Origin: Promethearchaeia archaeon
GTDB lineage: Archaea > Asgardarchaeota > Lokiarchaeia > Sigyniarchaeales > SOKP01
Reading direction: 5' to 3'
NCBI GenBank assembly: GCA_029856145.1
Contig: JAHQWK010000002.1
Location: forward strand, 62,001 to 126,000
DNA length: 64,000 bases
Shown: one piece after another, positions 9,402-18,648 of the stretch
How the letters are laid out: each line of letters starts with the position of its first letter
Numbering within the stretch: position 1 is the stretch's first letter
The notes under the pieces: generated by a model
Database searches by the model: none
What the model saw: only the letters and a program-made list of their open reading frames with translations
What the model was told of the DNA's origin: nothing
Position numbers and translations under genes: made by a program

Positions 9402-10487
9402 TTATAAGTATTTATTTGCTATTGTTCTAAATGCATTTAAAAAATTATTATTATCTTCTTCTGTTCCAATAGTCACTCTAATATAATTATAGAGCCCTGG
9501 TTTACTAAAATGCCGGACCAAGATTTTCAAATCCTTTAGGTCCCACACAAACTTTAATGTTTTAGATTTATCTTCAAATTTTACAAATATAAAATTAGCA
9601 TCAGAAGGTAACACTGTGATACCATCATATTTATTTAACACTTCAGTAAGTCTCCTTCTTTCTTCTAAAATTTTCTCGTTATGCTCTGATATCTTCTTGT
9701 TATGTTTAATAGATGATAAAGCTGCTATATATCCAAGATAATTAGTATTAAAAGGTAATTTAACTCTATTCATCTCCTTGATGATCTCAGCATCTGCTAA
9801 CGCATAACCAATTCTTAAAGAAGCAAGAGAAAAGCCTTTTGAAAAAGAACGATACACAATTAAATTCTGTGCTTTTTTTAATAATGGTAAACATGTTTGA
9901 GTAGAGAAATCTGCATATGCTTCATCAACAACAACAATACCAGGAAAACTTCCACAGAGCTTTAAAATTGTAGCATTTCCAATAGATTTTCCATTTGGAT
10001 CATTTGGAGAATTAATAAACATTAGTTTTCCTTTAGCTGAAAACGCATTGTCAGGAATTGAAAAATCCTCATTCAGTTGAATTTCATTAATCTTAGCATT
10101 ATAAAGTGTTGCGAGTACTTTATATAATCCATAAGTCGGATAAAATATCACTATTTCATCTCCAGGGTCAATAAACACCTTAAATATGACATCTAATATC
10201 TCATCTGAACCACTTCCAATAAATATTGAATTACGATTCGTAAGTGTATCCTTATCTCGTAATAGAACATTTAAGATCTCTTTCCGCAACTCAAAAGAAG
10301 TTGGATCAGGATAAAGTCGTAATTTTTCATTTATAGCTTTCTTTAAATCAGTTAAGACTTCCGGGATTGGAGGAAAAGAATTTTCATTTGTATTTAATTT
10401 AACCCAGCCATCTTCCATAGGTTGTTCAACAGGCTCATAAGCGGAATATTTCCTTAGATTTTCTCTTATCAATTTATTTAATTCCAT
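9402..10487 (-). CDS. hisC: Histidinol-phosphate aminotransferase
   Basis: A 361-residue fold-type I PLP aminotransferase, the usual length for HisC. It converts imidazole-acetol phosphate and glutamate to histidinol phosphate in histidine biosynthesis. Visible motifs are the substrate-arm LNTNENSFPPIPEVL, NSPNDPNGKSI (nucleotide-fold Asn), VVDEAYADF with the PLP-contacting Asp and Tyr, and SFSKGFSLASLRIGYA with the Schiff-base Lys and phosphate-binding Arg. A C-terminal Arg in YNYIRVTIGT probably binds the substrate carboxylate. No other his biosynthesis gene is adjacent. A related aromatic aminotransferase is the alternative, but the motif set fits HisC well. Confidence 0.88.
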   Translation of the reverse strand: MELNKLIRENLRKYSAYEPVEQPMEDGWVKLNTNENSFPPIPEVLTDLKKAINEKLRLYPDPTSFELRKEILNVLLRDKDTLTNRNSIFIGSGSDEILDVIFKVFIDPGDEIVIFYPTYGLYKVLATLYNAKINEIQLNEDFSIPDNAFSAKGKLMFINSPNDPNGKSIGNATILKLCGSFPGIVVVDEAYADFSTQTCLPLLKKAQNLIVYRSFSKGFSLASLRIGYALADAEIIKEMNRVKLPFNTNYLGYIAALSSIKHNKKISEHNEKILEERRRLTEVLNKYDGITVLPSDANFIFVKFEDKSKTLKFVWDLKDLKILVRHFSKPGLYNYIRVTIGTEEDNNNFLNAFRTIANKYL

Positions 10488-10787
10488 TCTTGTACCCTTT
10501 TATAAATTTATAAGATATGATTACTTCAATGAATTTCTCATGCAATTAATAATTTAATATTTACATAATAAAATTTATTATTTACCTTTTGATTTCTCGA
10601 TTTTTGGTTTTTCTGGAATTTAGAAATATTAAAGTTCAAATCTTAAAATTTTTTTTATATAAAATATTAAAAAATATGAAAATCTAAATTAAATCTTTAA
10701 ATTAAAAAAACTTCGAAAACTCAATTTTTAAATTTATTAACACTATTTTATTTATAATATAAAGTCATGATTAAATAAATTATATAG
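10488..10787. promoter_or_regulatory. Divergent promoter region between hisC and the gelsolin-like gene
   Basis: This 300-base AT-rich gap separates two divergent genes and holds no reading frame. TTTATAATATAA near 10750-10761 is a reasonable TATA box for the rightward gene, about 27 bases before its start codon, which would give a nearly leaderless transcript. No palindrome that would suggest an operator is evident. Confidence 0.35.
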
Positions 10788-11648
10788 GTGATTAAGATCG
10801 CTTCATATGCGCTAATGTTCGATGCTCGTCCAGGCGGGGAAATTGTCCCAATTAAATGGAGTAAAGACAGTTTTATGCCAGACACTTCGATAATAGTTTT
10901 AGACGAGGGTAGTGAAAATGTATATTTATGGCATGGTACTAAACAAGGATTAGTAGCTCGGAGAACTGCTCTTAGACAAGCGGAATCGCTTAAAGGACAT
11001 GGATATACTGTTGGTAGAAGCATAATTGGTCGGGATATTAAAAGTATTAAAGAAATCGATGCACGAAAAGTGGGAAAAGTTCCAGAAGATACACAAATGG
11101 ATGAAGAACTTCAAGAAATATTAGATAGGAAATTTACTGAGTTAGATAATTTTATTATTACTTTTAAAGCTGGGGCAGTAAAACCTGTTGCTACCGTAAA
11201 GGCAGAACCAAAAGTAGAAGCGAAGCCCGTACCCTCTCCTTCTGTATCAAAACCAGTTAAAACAGAAACAACACCAGTGGTTTCAAAACCGGTTACACCC
11301 ATAAAACCAAAGGAAGCAGGTTCTGAATATGATGTAGCTGAACCAATGCCTTCAATTAAAACAGAGACAAAACCAGCACCAGCAATAAAAGTTTCAACAA
11401 CGAGTCTATTAACTGATGCGAAAGTAGCATTTGTTTTTTCAGCGATTTTAGAACATTATGATGACATTTGGATTTCAAAAAAGTCAGATGGGAGCTTTGC
11501 TGTTGAGCAAATGGACGGTCCAATATGCCAATTTTTGATAAAAAGCTCAAAATTAAATTTTACAGCTAATAGTTTTTCTGGTGTTGATCCTAAAATAAAA
11601 ACAGCAATTCAAAAGAAATTTATCGAACTCTCGAAAATTATAGGATAA
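10788..11648 (+). CDS. Gelsolin-like domain protein with Pro/Lys-rich linker
   Basis: A 286-residue protein. Residues ~28-90 match a gelsolin repeat: a strand with acidic turn (SIIVLDEGSENVYLWHG), then a helix with basic and Ala-rich faces (ARRTALRQAESLKGHGY). A Pro/Lys/Val-rich, probably disordered linker runs from ~120 to 205, followed by an ~80-residue alpha/beta C-terminal domain. Gelsolin-domain proteins that bind and sever actin are known from Asgard archaea, so regulation of an Asgard actin is plausible by family. A single gelsolin unit fused to an unknown domain is less usual. The start is GTG at 10788 inside AGGTGATT; no in-frame ATG precedes the domain. A Sec23/24-type gelsolin-like fold is an alternative. 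Confidence 0.5.
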   Translation: MIKIASYALMFDARPGGEIVPIKWSKDSFMPDTSIIVLDEGSENVYLWHGTKQGLVARRTALRQAESLKGHGYTVGRSIIGRDIKSIKEIDARKVGKVPEDTQMDEELQEILDRKFTELDNFIITFKAGAVKPVATVKAEPKVEAKPVPSPSVSKPVKTETTPVVSKPVTPIKPKEAGSEYDVAEPMPSIKTETKPAPAIKVSTTSLLTDAKVAFVFSAILEHYDDIWISKKSDGSFAVEQMDGPICQFLIKSSKLNFTANSFSGVDPKIKTAIQKKFIELSKIIG

Positions 11649-11710
11649 ATTATAATTTTTATTATATTCTTTTTTATTATTATTAAGATTTTAGAAGAGT
11701 TATTCAAATT

Positions 11711-13468
11711 ATGAGATTCAATAAGTTATCACAGTTATTTTCAGAACTCGAAAGTACTACAAAAAGACTTGAAATGATTGATATATTATCTAAATTTTTT
11801 AAGGCGATCAAAGAAAGTAAAGATTTTGAAGATTTAGATAAAATCATTTATCTTTTACAAGGTCAACTAACCCCAAACATCAAACAATTCCCTAAAATGG
11901 GAATTGCTGAAAAAATGATAATCGAAGCATTATCTATACACTCTGGAGTCGATGCTAAAAGAATAAAGGAAGTCTTAGTAAAAAAAGGGGATATTGGGGC
12001 TGCTGCTGAATTAATTTTATCAAAAAAAAAGAAACAAAAATCATTATTTGATTATAATGAAAATGATGAAAGTCTTGGAACTTCTTTAAGAATTTCTGAA
12101 TTATACTCTGAATTAAAAAAAATTGCATTATCAGAAGGTGCTGGCTCGCACGATACAAAGCTAGGGATATTAAGAGGATTAATGAGAAAAAGTTCTCCAT
12201 TAGAAACGAAGTATTTACTTCGAATCATCACATCAACATTGAGAATAGGGGTTCAATCACCAACTATAATAGAAGGATTAGCTCTTGCTTTCACTGGCTT
12301 AAAAGAAAATAAAGATGTTATTGAAAGAGCATATAACTTATATCCAGATCTGGGTGAGATAGCAAAAATATTAGCAGAAAAAGATTTGGAGGAAGTAAAA
12401 AAGATCGATATTGAGTATGGAACACCTATTCTCAGTATGCTTGCTTCACGAGAGGTTTATACCGATTTCATTAGTAGGTTAGGTTCACCTTTCGTTGCGG
12501 AATACAAATTAGATGGAGAAAGGCTCCAAATTCATAAAACTGGTAATAATATAATCCTCTTTTCAAGACGTCTATTGGATATTTCAGATCAGTATCCTGA
12601 TGTTTGCCAGGTCATTAGAGAAAGTATACAAACCGAAAATGTGATATTTGAAGGTGAGGTTGTAGCAATGGACGCAGTCTACGAAAAGATGCTTCCTTTT
12701 CAAGTTTTAAGCCAGAGAAGACGAAAGTATGACATTGAAGATATAGCTAAGGAAGTTCCAGTATGTTTGTTTGTATTTGATCTCTTAAAATTTGGTAATG
12801 AATCATATGTTGATAAATCTCTTCCAAAACGAAGGAAAAAACTTGAAGAGATTGTTGAAGAGAGAGATGAATTAAGGTTAGTTAAATCTGTATTGATAAA
12901 TTCCATTGAAGAATTACTTGAATTCTTTAACAAAGCTAGAAAAGAAGGAACAGAAGGAATAATGGCAAAATCTTTTAAGGATGACTCAATTTACCAAGCC
13001 GGAAATCGTGGTTATAATTGGCTTAAATTAAAAAGTTTGGAAGGAGGAAAACTAAAAGATACTATCGATGTAGTCCTAGTTGGTGTTTTTTATGGAAAAG
13101 GTCGAAGAACAGGTGTATATGGAACATATATAGGTGCAGTTTATGATCCTAAGAATGATAATTTTATAGCTTTTACTCGTTTCTTTTCAGGATTAACTGA
13201 TGAATTATCTGAATCATTAACAAGGGATATGAAAGAATATAGTGTGGAAAAAAAACCAAAAAATGTCATTTGTGAAGATAAACCTGATGTATGGTTAAAA
13301 CCTGAGGTAGTAATGGAGATAACAGGAGATGAGATAACTATTAGTGATAAATATGCTACACTTGGATATTCTATGAGGTTTCCCGTCTTTCTAAGATTAC
13401 GTCCCGAAAAAAGTTCAAAAGATATCACAACTGTAGAGGAGATTAAAGAATTATATGAGACGCAATAA
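11711..13468 (+). CDS. lig: ATP-dependent DNA ligase
   Basis: A 585-residue archaeal LigB-type ligase that seals nicks in Okazaki fragment maturation and repair. An N-terminal helical DNA-binding domain spans ~1-230. The adenylation domain carries motif I (EYKLDGERLQIHK, nucleophilic Lys near 265), motif III-like FEGEVVAMD, motif IV (EGIMAKS) and motif V (LKLKSLEGGKL). The OB-fold follows and ends with the basic FLRLRPEKS segment near motif VI. Length and all motifs match the family. It starts 62 bases after the gelsolin-like gene and may be co-transcribed with it. The downstream LRR gene is convergent. Confidence 0.93.
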   Translation: MRFNKLSQLFSELESTTKRLEMIDILSKFFKAIKESKDFEDLDKIIYLLQGQLTPNIKQFPKMGIAEKMIIEALSIHSGVDAKRIKEVLVKKGDIGAAAELILSKKKKQKSLFDYNENDESLGTSLRISELYSELKKIALSEGAGSHDTKLGILRGLMRKSSPLETKYLLRIITSTLRIGVQSPTIIEGLALAFTGLKENKDVIERAYNLYPDLGEIAKILAEKDLEEVKKIDIEYGTPILSMLASREVYTDFISRLGSPFVAEYKLDGERLQIHKTGNNIILFSRRLLDISDQYPDVCQVIRESIQTENVIFEGEVVAMDAVYEKMLPFQVLSQRRRKYDIEDIAKEVPVCLFVFDLLKFGNESYVDKSLPKRRKKLEEIVEERDELRLVKSVLINSIEELLEFFNKARKEGTEGIMAKSFKDDSIYQAGNRGYNWLKLKSLEGGKLKDTIDVVLVGVFYGKGRRTGVYGTYIGAVYDPKNDNFIAFTRFFSGLTDELSESLTRDMKEYSVEKKPKNVICEDKPDVWLKPEVVMEITGDEITISDKYATLGYSMRFPVFLRLRPEKSSKDITTVEEIKELYETQ

Positions 13469-13476
13469 TTGATAAG

Positions 13477-14979
13477 TTATTTGTAAATTTTTAATCCTTT
13501 ATTTTGTAAATTTTTAAGAGATTCTGGTATTTTTCTAATAAAATTATTGAAGTTTAAATTAAGAACTTTTAATGATGAGAGATTGCCTATTGTGGTAGGA
13601 AGAGATTTTAAATTATTCCCCCATAAATTTAACTCTTCTAATGAAGAAAGAGAGTCTATCCATTCTGGAAGTATTATGAGATTATTCCAGCTCAAATCTA
13701 ATTTTTTAAGAGAATCCAAATTTTTAAATGGTTTTGGTAAGTATGTTAACTTATTATTCCTTAGAATTAATGTTTCTAAAGAATTTAGTACACCAATTTC
13801 ATCAGGAAGAAATTTTATATTATTATCATAAAGATTTAATTCTTCAAGTGAACTTAAATTGCTTAGTAGAGAAAAATCGAGGGTAATATTATTCCCTCCT
13901 AAACCTAAAGTCTTTAAAGATTGAAGATTATTAATCGAATCTGGAAGTAGCTTTAATTTATTTAAACCTAATTCTAATTTATTTAACGATTTAAATCCTT
14001 CCATTGATTCTGGTAAATTATTTAACTTATTTCCATGTAGATCCAGAATTTCTAATGAATTCAAATTAGAAATTTCATCTGGAAGAGATTTAATATTATT
14101 GTGTCTTAAATCTAGAGTCTTTAATTTCTTTAATTTTCCAATAGCGCTTGGAATTTCATTAATGTCATTGTATTTCAAATATAAGTATTCTAATGAATTT
14201 AAAGAACCAAAGGATTCAGGTAATCTCCTAAGATTATTATTACTTAGATCTAAATAAGTGAGATAATTAAGACTACCAATTGTTTTAGGTAATTTCGCGA
14301 TTCTATTGATTTTTAAATCTAATTTCTTAATATATTTAAGAGTTGTAATGAATTCAGGTAACTTTCTTAAAATTTTCCATCCAAATACATGAGTACTGAT
14401 TCCTGATAAGTCTAATGACGTTACTAACCCATCATTTAAGCTGTAACTAATATCATTGAATTCCTTTTTAAAATATTTTATTAGGATATAGTTGCTTAGG
14501 ATTTCTGAAAGTCGCTTATGTGTGAAATTATATATTTTCCCAGTATTAAATGTATTTTGTAGACTTTTATTAAATTGATAAATATCATTGTTTTTTATTT
14601 TATCAATTAAAAATGATTTAGCTTTGTCGTTATTTACTATACCTAGTGTAGAGACAATAGATATCAGACAATTTATGGAGGATTCATGTTGGAATGCCCA
14701 TTTCATTGGCTTTAATGCTTTTTCAATAAAATTTTGTCTGATAGCTTTTATTGCTGTATTTCTAACTTCTTCATGAGAATCAGATATTAAAAGATTTTCA
14801 AACAGATTAAAAACTTGTTCTTCTTTTGAACCAATTTTTACTAATATTTCAATACTTTCAATTCTTAAATTCGGATCATCGAAATTATTAATTAAGGCAA
14901 ATAATTGATTTATAGCAGATTGTTTTTCCAAATTTCCGTCTTTAAATTCTTTATAAATTAATCGGGGAGATATTTTCAT
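13477..14979 (-). CDS. HEAT-like plus leucine-rich-repeat protein, long paralogue B
   Basis: A 500-residue cytosolic scaffold. The first ~160 residues carry the family HEAT signature (VFNLFENLLISDSHEEVRNT, then KPMKWAFQHE). From ~185 there are about 13 LRRs of 23 residues with the pattern LxxLxxLxLxxNxLxxLPxx, of the plant/Ras-suppressor SDS22-to-ROCO-like kind. Its start overlaps the stop of the upstream paralogue by four bases (ATGA), so the two are translationally coupled. It has no catalytic motif. LRRs of this type elsewhere bind small GTPases or kinases, so a GTPase-signalling scaffold is a reasonable inference but not demonstrated. Confidence 0.75.
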   Translation of the reverse strand: MKISPRLIYKEFKDGNLEKQSAINQLFALINNFDDPNLRIESIEILVKIGSKEEQVFNLFENLLISDSHEEVRNTAIKAIRQNFIEKALKPMKWAFQHESSINCLISIVSTLGIVNNDKAKSFLIDKIKNNDIYQFNKSLQNTFNTGKIYNFTHKRLSEILSNYILIKYFKKEFNDISYSLNDGLVTSLDLSGISTHVFGWKILRKLPEFITTLKYIKKLDLKINRIAKLPKTIGSLNYLTYLDLSNNNLRRLPESFGSLNSLEYLYLKYNDINEIPSAIGKLKKLKTLDLRHNNIKSLPDEISNLNSLEILDLHGNKLNNLPESMEGFKSLNKLELGLNKLKLLPDSINNLQSLKTLGLGGNNITLDFSLLSNLSSLEELNLYDNNIKFLPDEIGVLNSLETLILRNNKLTYLPKPFKNLDSLKKLDLSWNNLIILPEWIDSLSSLEELNLWGNNLKSLPTTIGNLSSLKVLNLNFNNFIRKIPESLKNLQNKGLKIYK

Positions 14980-16469
14980 GAAAATTTAATAATTAGATCT
15001 GTTTTTCTTTCAAATTCTTTTAAAAATGATGGTAATTGTTCAAATCGGTTGAAACTTAGATCTAAGATTCTTAGATTAGATAATGACCTAATAGATTTAG
15101 GGAGTGATTCAAGTTGATTTCCCCATAGATTTAATTCTTCTAATAATGAAAGTTGACCAATCCATTCTGGAAGAAAAGAGAAGTTATTCCAGCTTAAATT
15201 AAGTTTTTTAAGATTTTTTAAATATTTTAAGGATTCTGGTAATTGGGATAAATGATTATTTCTTAAAACTAATATTTCTAATGAAGTTAGATTGCCTATT
15301 GAACTAGGTAATTTATTGATTTTGTTATCATATAAATCTAATACTTTTAATGGTTGAAATAAAGAAATCCATTTAGGAATTTTCTTTAATTTATTTCCAC
15401 TTACACCTAATCTTTCTAATAAAGTAAGAGATTTTATATTCGATGGAATTTCTAAAAAATTATTCCACCCTAATTCTAATTCTATAATCGAATTATTCAG
15501 TTTAAATTCAATTGAATTCAATTTATTTCCATGTAGATTTAAACTCTTAAGGTTCTTAAGTGACATTATCGATTTGGGGATTCGGGTCAACATGTTATTT
15601 CTTAAGTTCAAAGTTTGGAGTGATACTAGGTTACTTAGAGACTCAGGAAGATGTCTTAACCTATTAGATTTTAAGCTTAAACTTTTTAACGATTTTAATT
15701 TGTTAATAGATTCTGGAATAGTAATTAGCTTATTATAACTTAAATCTAAAGATATTATTGTATCTGATTCATTTGAGATTTCTGAAAGTTTTATTAGATT
15801 ATTAAATCTTAAATCAAGTTCTTCTAAATGTTTTAGATAGGATATTAAATCTAGAAAGTTTGATATGAAAATTCCCTGTGGATCAACATTTGTTAAATCT
15901 AATTTTGTTATATAACCTAAATTATTAAATTTATAATTAACAAATCCAAACTTAGCTTTTAAGGATTTGATGAAATAATAGTTTATTAATATATCCGCAA
16001 GAACTTGAATATTAAGACCTTCGATTTTGTTATTTCTGAAGATATCTTTTAAATTATATTTATTTTCTTGGTTATAAAAATAATTTAATTTTTCAACTAA
16101 AATTAATTTAGATTTCATATTATTAATCTTAGATAATGTTGAAATTATAGTAACAAGACAGATTATTGTTTTTTCATGTTCAAGAGCCCATTTCATCGGT
16201 TTTAATGCTCTTTCTAAAAAGAATTTTTGTATTAGAGATGCTGCCATATTCCTTATAACTTCACTAGAATCAGAGATTAAAAGATTCTCTAAAAGTTTAA
16301 ATATTTTATCATCCTTAGCCTGAATTTGTTCTAAAATCTTAATACTTTCTAATCTTGTATAAACATTATCAGTATTTTCAATTAGAGTAATTAATAATTC
16401 AAGAGCGGAGTCATAATCCAAATATTTTTTCTTTAAATCCTGATAAATTGAATTTGGAGTTAAGGGCAT
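14976..16469 (-). CDS. HEAT-like plus leucine-rich-repeat protein, long paralogue A
   Basis: A 497-residue paralogue of the gene directly downstream, with the same order: HEAT-like N-terminus (IFKLLENLLISDSSEVIRNM, then KPMKWALEHE), a spacer domain, and about 12 LRRs from ~190 to the end. The LRR asparagine ladder is well kept (LDLSYNKL, LSLKSNRL, LNLRNNML). The tandem, overlapping arrangement points to duplication within the operon and suggests co-ordinated amounts, perhaps a heteromer. It is 32 bases downstream of AMP phosphorylase on the same strand, so the three may share a transcript. The binding partner is unknown. Confidence 0.75.
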   Translation of the reverse strand: MPLTPNSIYQDLKKKYLDYDSALELLITLIENTDNVYTRLESIKILEQIQAKDDKIFKLLENLLISDSSEVIRNMAASLIQKFFLERALKPMKWALEHEKTIICLVTIISTLSKINNMKSKLILVEKLNYFYNQENKYNLKDIFRNNKIEGLNIQVLADILINYYFIKSLKAKFGFVNYKFNNLGYITKLDLTNVDPQGIFISNFLDLISYLKHLEELDLRFNNLIKLSEISNESDTIISLDLSYNKLITIPESINKLKSLKSLSLKSNRLRHLPESLSNLVSLQTLNLRNNMLTRIPKSIMSLKNLKSLNLHGNKLNSIEFKLNNSIIELELGWNNFLEIPSNIKSLTLLERLGVSGNKLKKIPKWISLFQPLKVLDLYDNKINKLPSSIGNLTSLEILVLRNNHLSQLPESLKYLKNLKKLNLSWNNFSFLPEWIGQLSLLEELNLWGNQLESLPKSIRSLSNLRILDLSFNRFEQLPSFLKEFERKTDLIIKFS

Positions 16470-16501
16470 AAATTAAATTTTTATATTAAATATTTTATTT
16501 C

Positions 16502-18046
16502 TTAAACTCTTTCAATTACCATTCCACCTAATCGAATAGGTCCGCCAGTAGCATTATAAATTTTTTCTGCTTTTCTTAATTTGGATTCACTATGGGAATA
16601 AATTCTAAATATAAGTTCCCCGTCTTTTATTTTTGCGCCTTGTTTTTTAATTATTTCCACACCAGAAGTTTTAGAGCTAGGGCATCCGGCTGTTTTTGCT
16701 ATTTGATTGATTATTGAGTTATTTACATCAACTATATATCCTTCTTTAGAACTAAAAAATTCCTTAATATTAGGACCTACTTTAACATCTTCTGGCGTAA
16801 TTTCTGGATCCCCGCCTTGAGCTGCAATTATTTTTTTCATCTTTTCATAAGCTTTACCAGATTGTAATATTTCTTTCGCCATAGTTTGACCCATACCTTT
16901 TTGAGCTTTACCGCTCATTTCAAGAAGCATACCTGCTAAATCGGTAGACTTTTCTATTAAAGAATTGGGTCCAGCAGAATAATCACGTAATAATATAAGT
17001 GCTTCTTTAGCTTCTAAAGCAGGACCTACAGCATGACCAATGGGCTGGTGAGCTAGTGTGAGTGCGCATTCTGTTTCAATTCCTACATTTGCAGCAATTT
17101 CTTTAAATAAATACGCAAACTGCCTTCCTTTAACAGGTGTTGCAAACTTTGTTCCTTCACCTACCGGTATATCAAGTACAAGTTTTTTAACCCCTAATGA
17201 AAGCTTTTTTGTTAGAATAGAAGGTATCATAAGGCCAACTGGATCCATATGCAAAGGACGCTCAATTTCTATTAATATATTATCTGCTGGTGCTGTTTCA
17301 AGTGCTCCGCCCCATATAATACACGCATTTTCTTCTGTTACAATTTTATTTAATTCTTCTGGAGTAAAAGCAACAGGAGCTAGTACTTCCATGGAATCTG
17401 CCGTACCGGAGGGTGATGTAATAGCTCTTGTTGAGGATTTTGGAATAGTTAGACCCGCAGCAGCAACAATTGGCACAATGATTAGAGAAACTTTATTTCC
17501 TGGAACTCCACCTGTGCTGTGCTTATCATAAACATCCATTCCAAAATAAAAAATCTCTCCGCTCCTAGTTTCTGATAGTGCTAAAGCTGTCATTTCTTCA
17601 TTATCCATCCCATTAATAGACACGCCTGTTATGAATGCTGCCAATTCTATTCGCGATAGGGATCCAGAAACCACATCTGAGATAATTCCATTTATTTCTT
17701 CACTAGATAATTTTAGCCCTTTTATTTTTTTTTTGATATATTTAAACGAATCGGGTGGATCAGCCGGTTTTACTGAAACTATTGTCTCGTTTTTTAATTC
17801 ATTTTTTTCTCTTAAGAGATTACGAAACACTCCAATTTCACCCGATTCAACAATAGTACCTAAGTAATCAATTTGAATTATTGCCACCCAATATTTTTCT
17901 TCAATTGATTTTGACTTTATATTCTTTACGAAGACACGTTCTCCTGCTTTTTGTCCTAATTCTTGAGCGTCACTGATATTTAACACAATGTCCTTAGCAT
18001 TTCCCGTTTCAAAATTGATTTCTTTAACTTTTAATTTCATTTTCAA
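16502..18046 (-). CDS. deoA: AMP phosphorylase
   Basis: A 514-residue archaeal nucleoside-phosphorylase-family enzyme that converts AMP and phosphate to adenine and ribose 1,5-bisphosphate, the entry step of the archaeal NMP pathway that ends in form III RuBisCO. It has the archaeal N-terminal ~85-residue extension, absent from bacterial thymidine phosphorylase. The phosphate/sugar site reads DKHSTGGVPGNKVSL and SSTRAITSPSGTADSMEVL, with DPVGLMIPSILTKK and LAHQPIGHAVGPALEAKEAL further on. The usual length is about 500. Ribose-1,5-bisphosphate isomerase is not in the window, and the RuBisCO homologue at 5.6 kb lacks catalytic Lys177, so the pathway must be completed elsewhere. Confidence 0.93.
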   Translation of the reverse strand: MKMKLKVKEINFETGNAKDIVLNISDAQELGQKAGERVFVKNIKSKSIEEKYWVAIIQIDYLGTIVESGEIGVFRNLLREKNELKNETIVSVKPADPPDSFKYIKKKIKGLKLSSEEINGIISDVVSGSLSRIELAAFITGVSINGMDNEEMTALALSETRSGEIFYFGMDVYDKHSTGGVPGNKVSLIIVPIVAAAGLTIPKSSTRAITSPSGTADSMEVLAPVAFTPEELNKIVTEENACIIWGGALETAPADNILIEIERPLHMDPVGLMIPSILTKKLSLGVKKLVLDIPVGEGTKFATPVKGRQFAYLFKEIAANVGIETECALTLAHQPIGHAVGPALEAKEALILLRDYSAGPNSLIEKSTDLAGMLLEMSGKAQKGMGQTMAKEILQSGKAYEKMKKIIAAQGGDPEITPEDVKVGPNIKEFFSSKEGYIVDVNNSIINQIAKTAGCPSSKTSGVEIIKKQGAKIKDGELIFRIYSHSESKLRKAEKIYNATGGPIRLGGMVIERV

Positions 18047-18122
18047 TTCTCTATTATTTGATTATAATATAAATTAGAAGATTAGTACAAAAAAATTTAT
18101 TCATAAGTTTAGAATCTGTTTT

Positions 18123-18642
18123 TTAATCTTTATTTAACTCTACAAGCTCATCATTTCTTAAATAAACTTTAATTGTAGAAAGTTTCTTTCGATTCTTAAA
18201 ACATGCAGGACAAAATATGGGATCACCTGTTTAATCAGAATTAATTCTAATTTTATCTGTTGGAGAAATCCATTTCTCAAGTAGAATATAATCACATCTA
18301 TCACAAACAATAACATCAAAGCTAAAATTTCTCTTTTACAAGATAGGAACCTATGATAACTATAGAATTTAATCGTAGAGATTCATTGTTAGAAGTTAGC
18401 CATCCTTTACATTTCTTAATGATTTTATGGGGAAGCAATGAGCTATCATGTTCAGCGATAATACTAAAGATATAACATACTGGAACACGAAATTTCATAT
18501 CACTTCCATAACCAAGTAATTTCTCCAATATTTTTGGAATTTTCTTAAACTGAGAAGTTTCCCAGAGGGAATCTAAATCTACTACAAGAGGATATATTTC
18601 CTCGAATTTTTTAAACTCTTGAGCTTGAAACATATTCTTCAA
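18123..18642 (-). pseudogene. Decayed HEAT-like plus zinc-ribbon gene
   Basis: An apparently intact ~106-codon frame (18322-18642, HEAT-like, ending SYLVKEKF) stops at a TTTT run. The adjacent frame continues with FDVIVCDRCDYILLEKW, a zinc-ribbon half, then meets a TAA at about 18230. The same frame resumes with TGDPIFCPACFKNRKK, the second half of the ribbon, and ends at 18123. Restoring one base and one codon would give a single protein with HEAT and CxxC...CxxC parts. One frameshift plus one nonsense codon suggest decay, unless both are assembly errors. The surviving 106-residue part could still be expressed. Confidence 0.5.
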
Positions 18643-18648
18643 TTCCCA

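Noticed and set aside
17058..17867. Long plus-strand frames opposite AMP phosphorylase
   Set aside because: The minus-strand AMP phosphorylase is unmistakable over this stretch; the antisense frames mirror its codon pattern.
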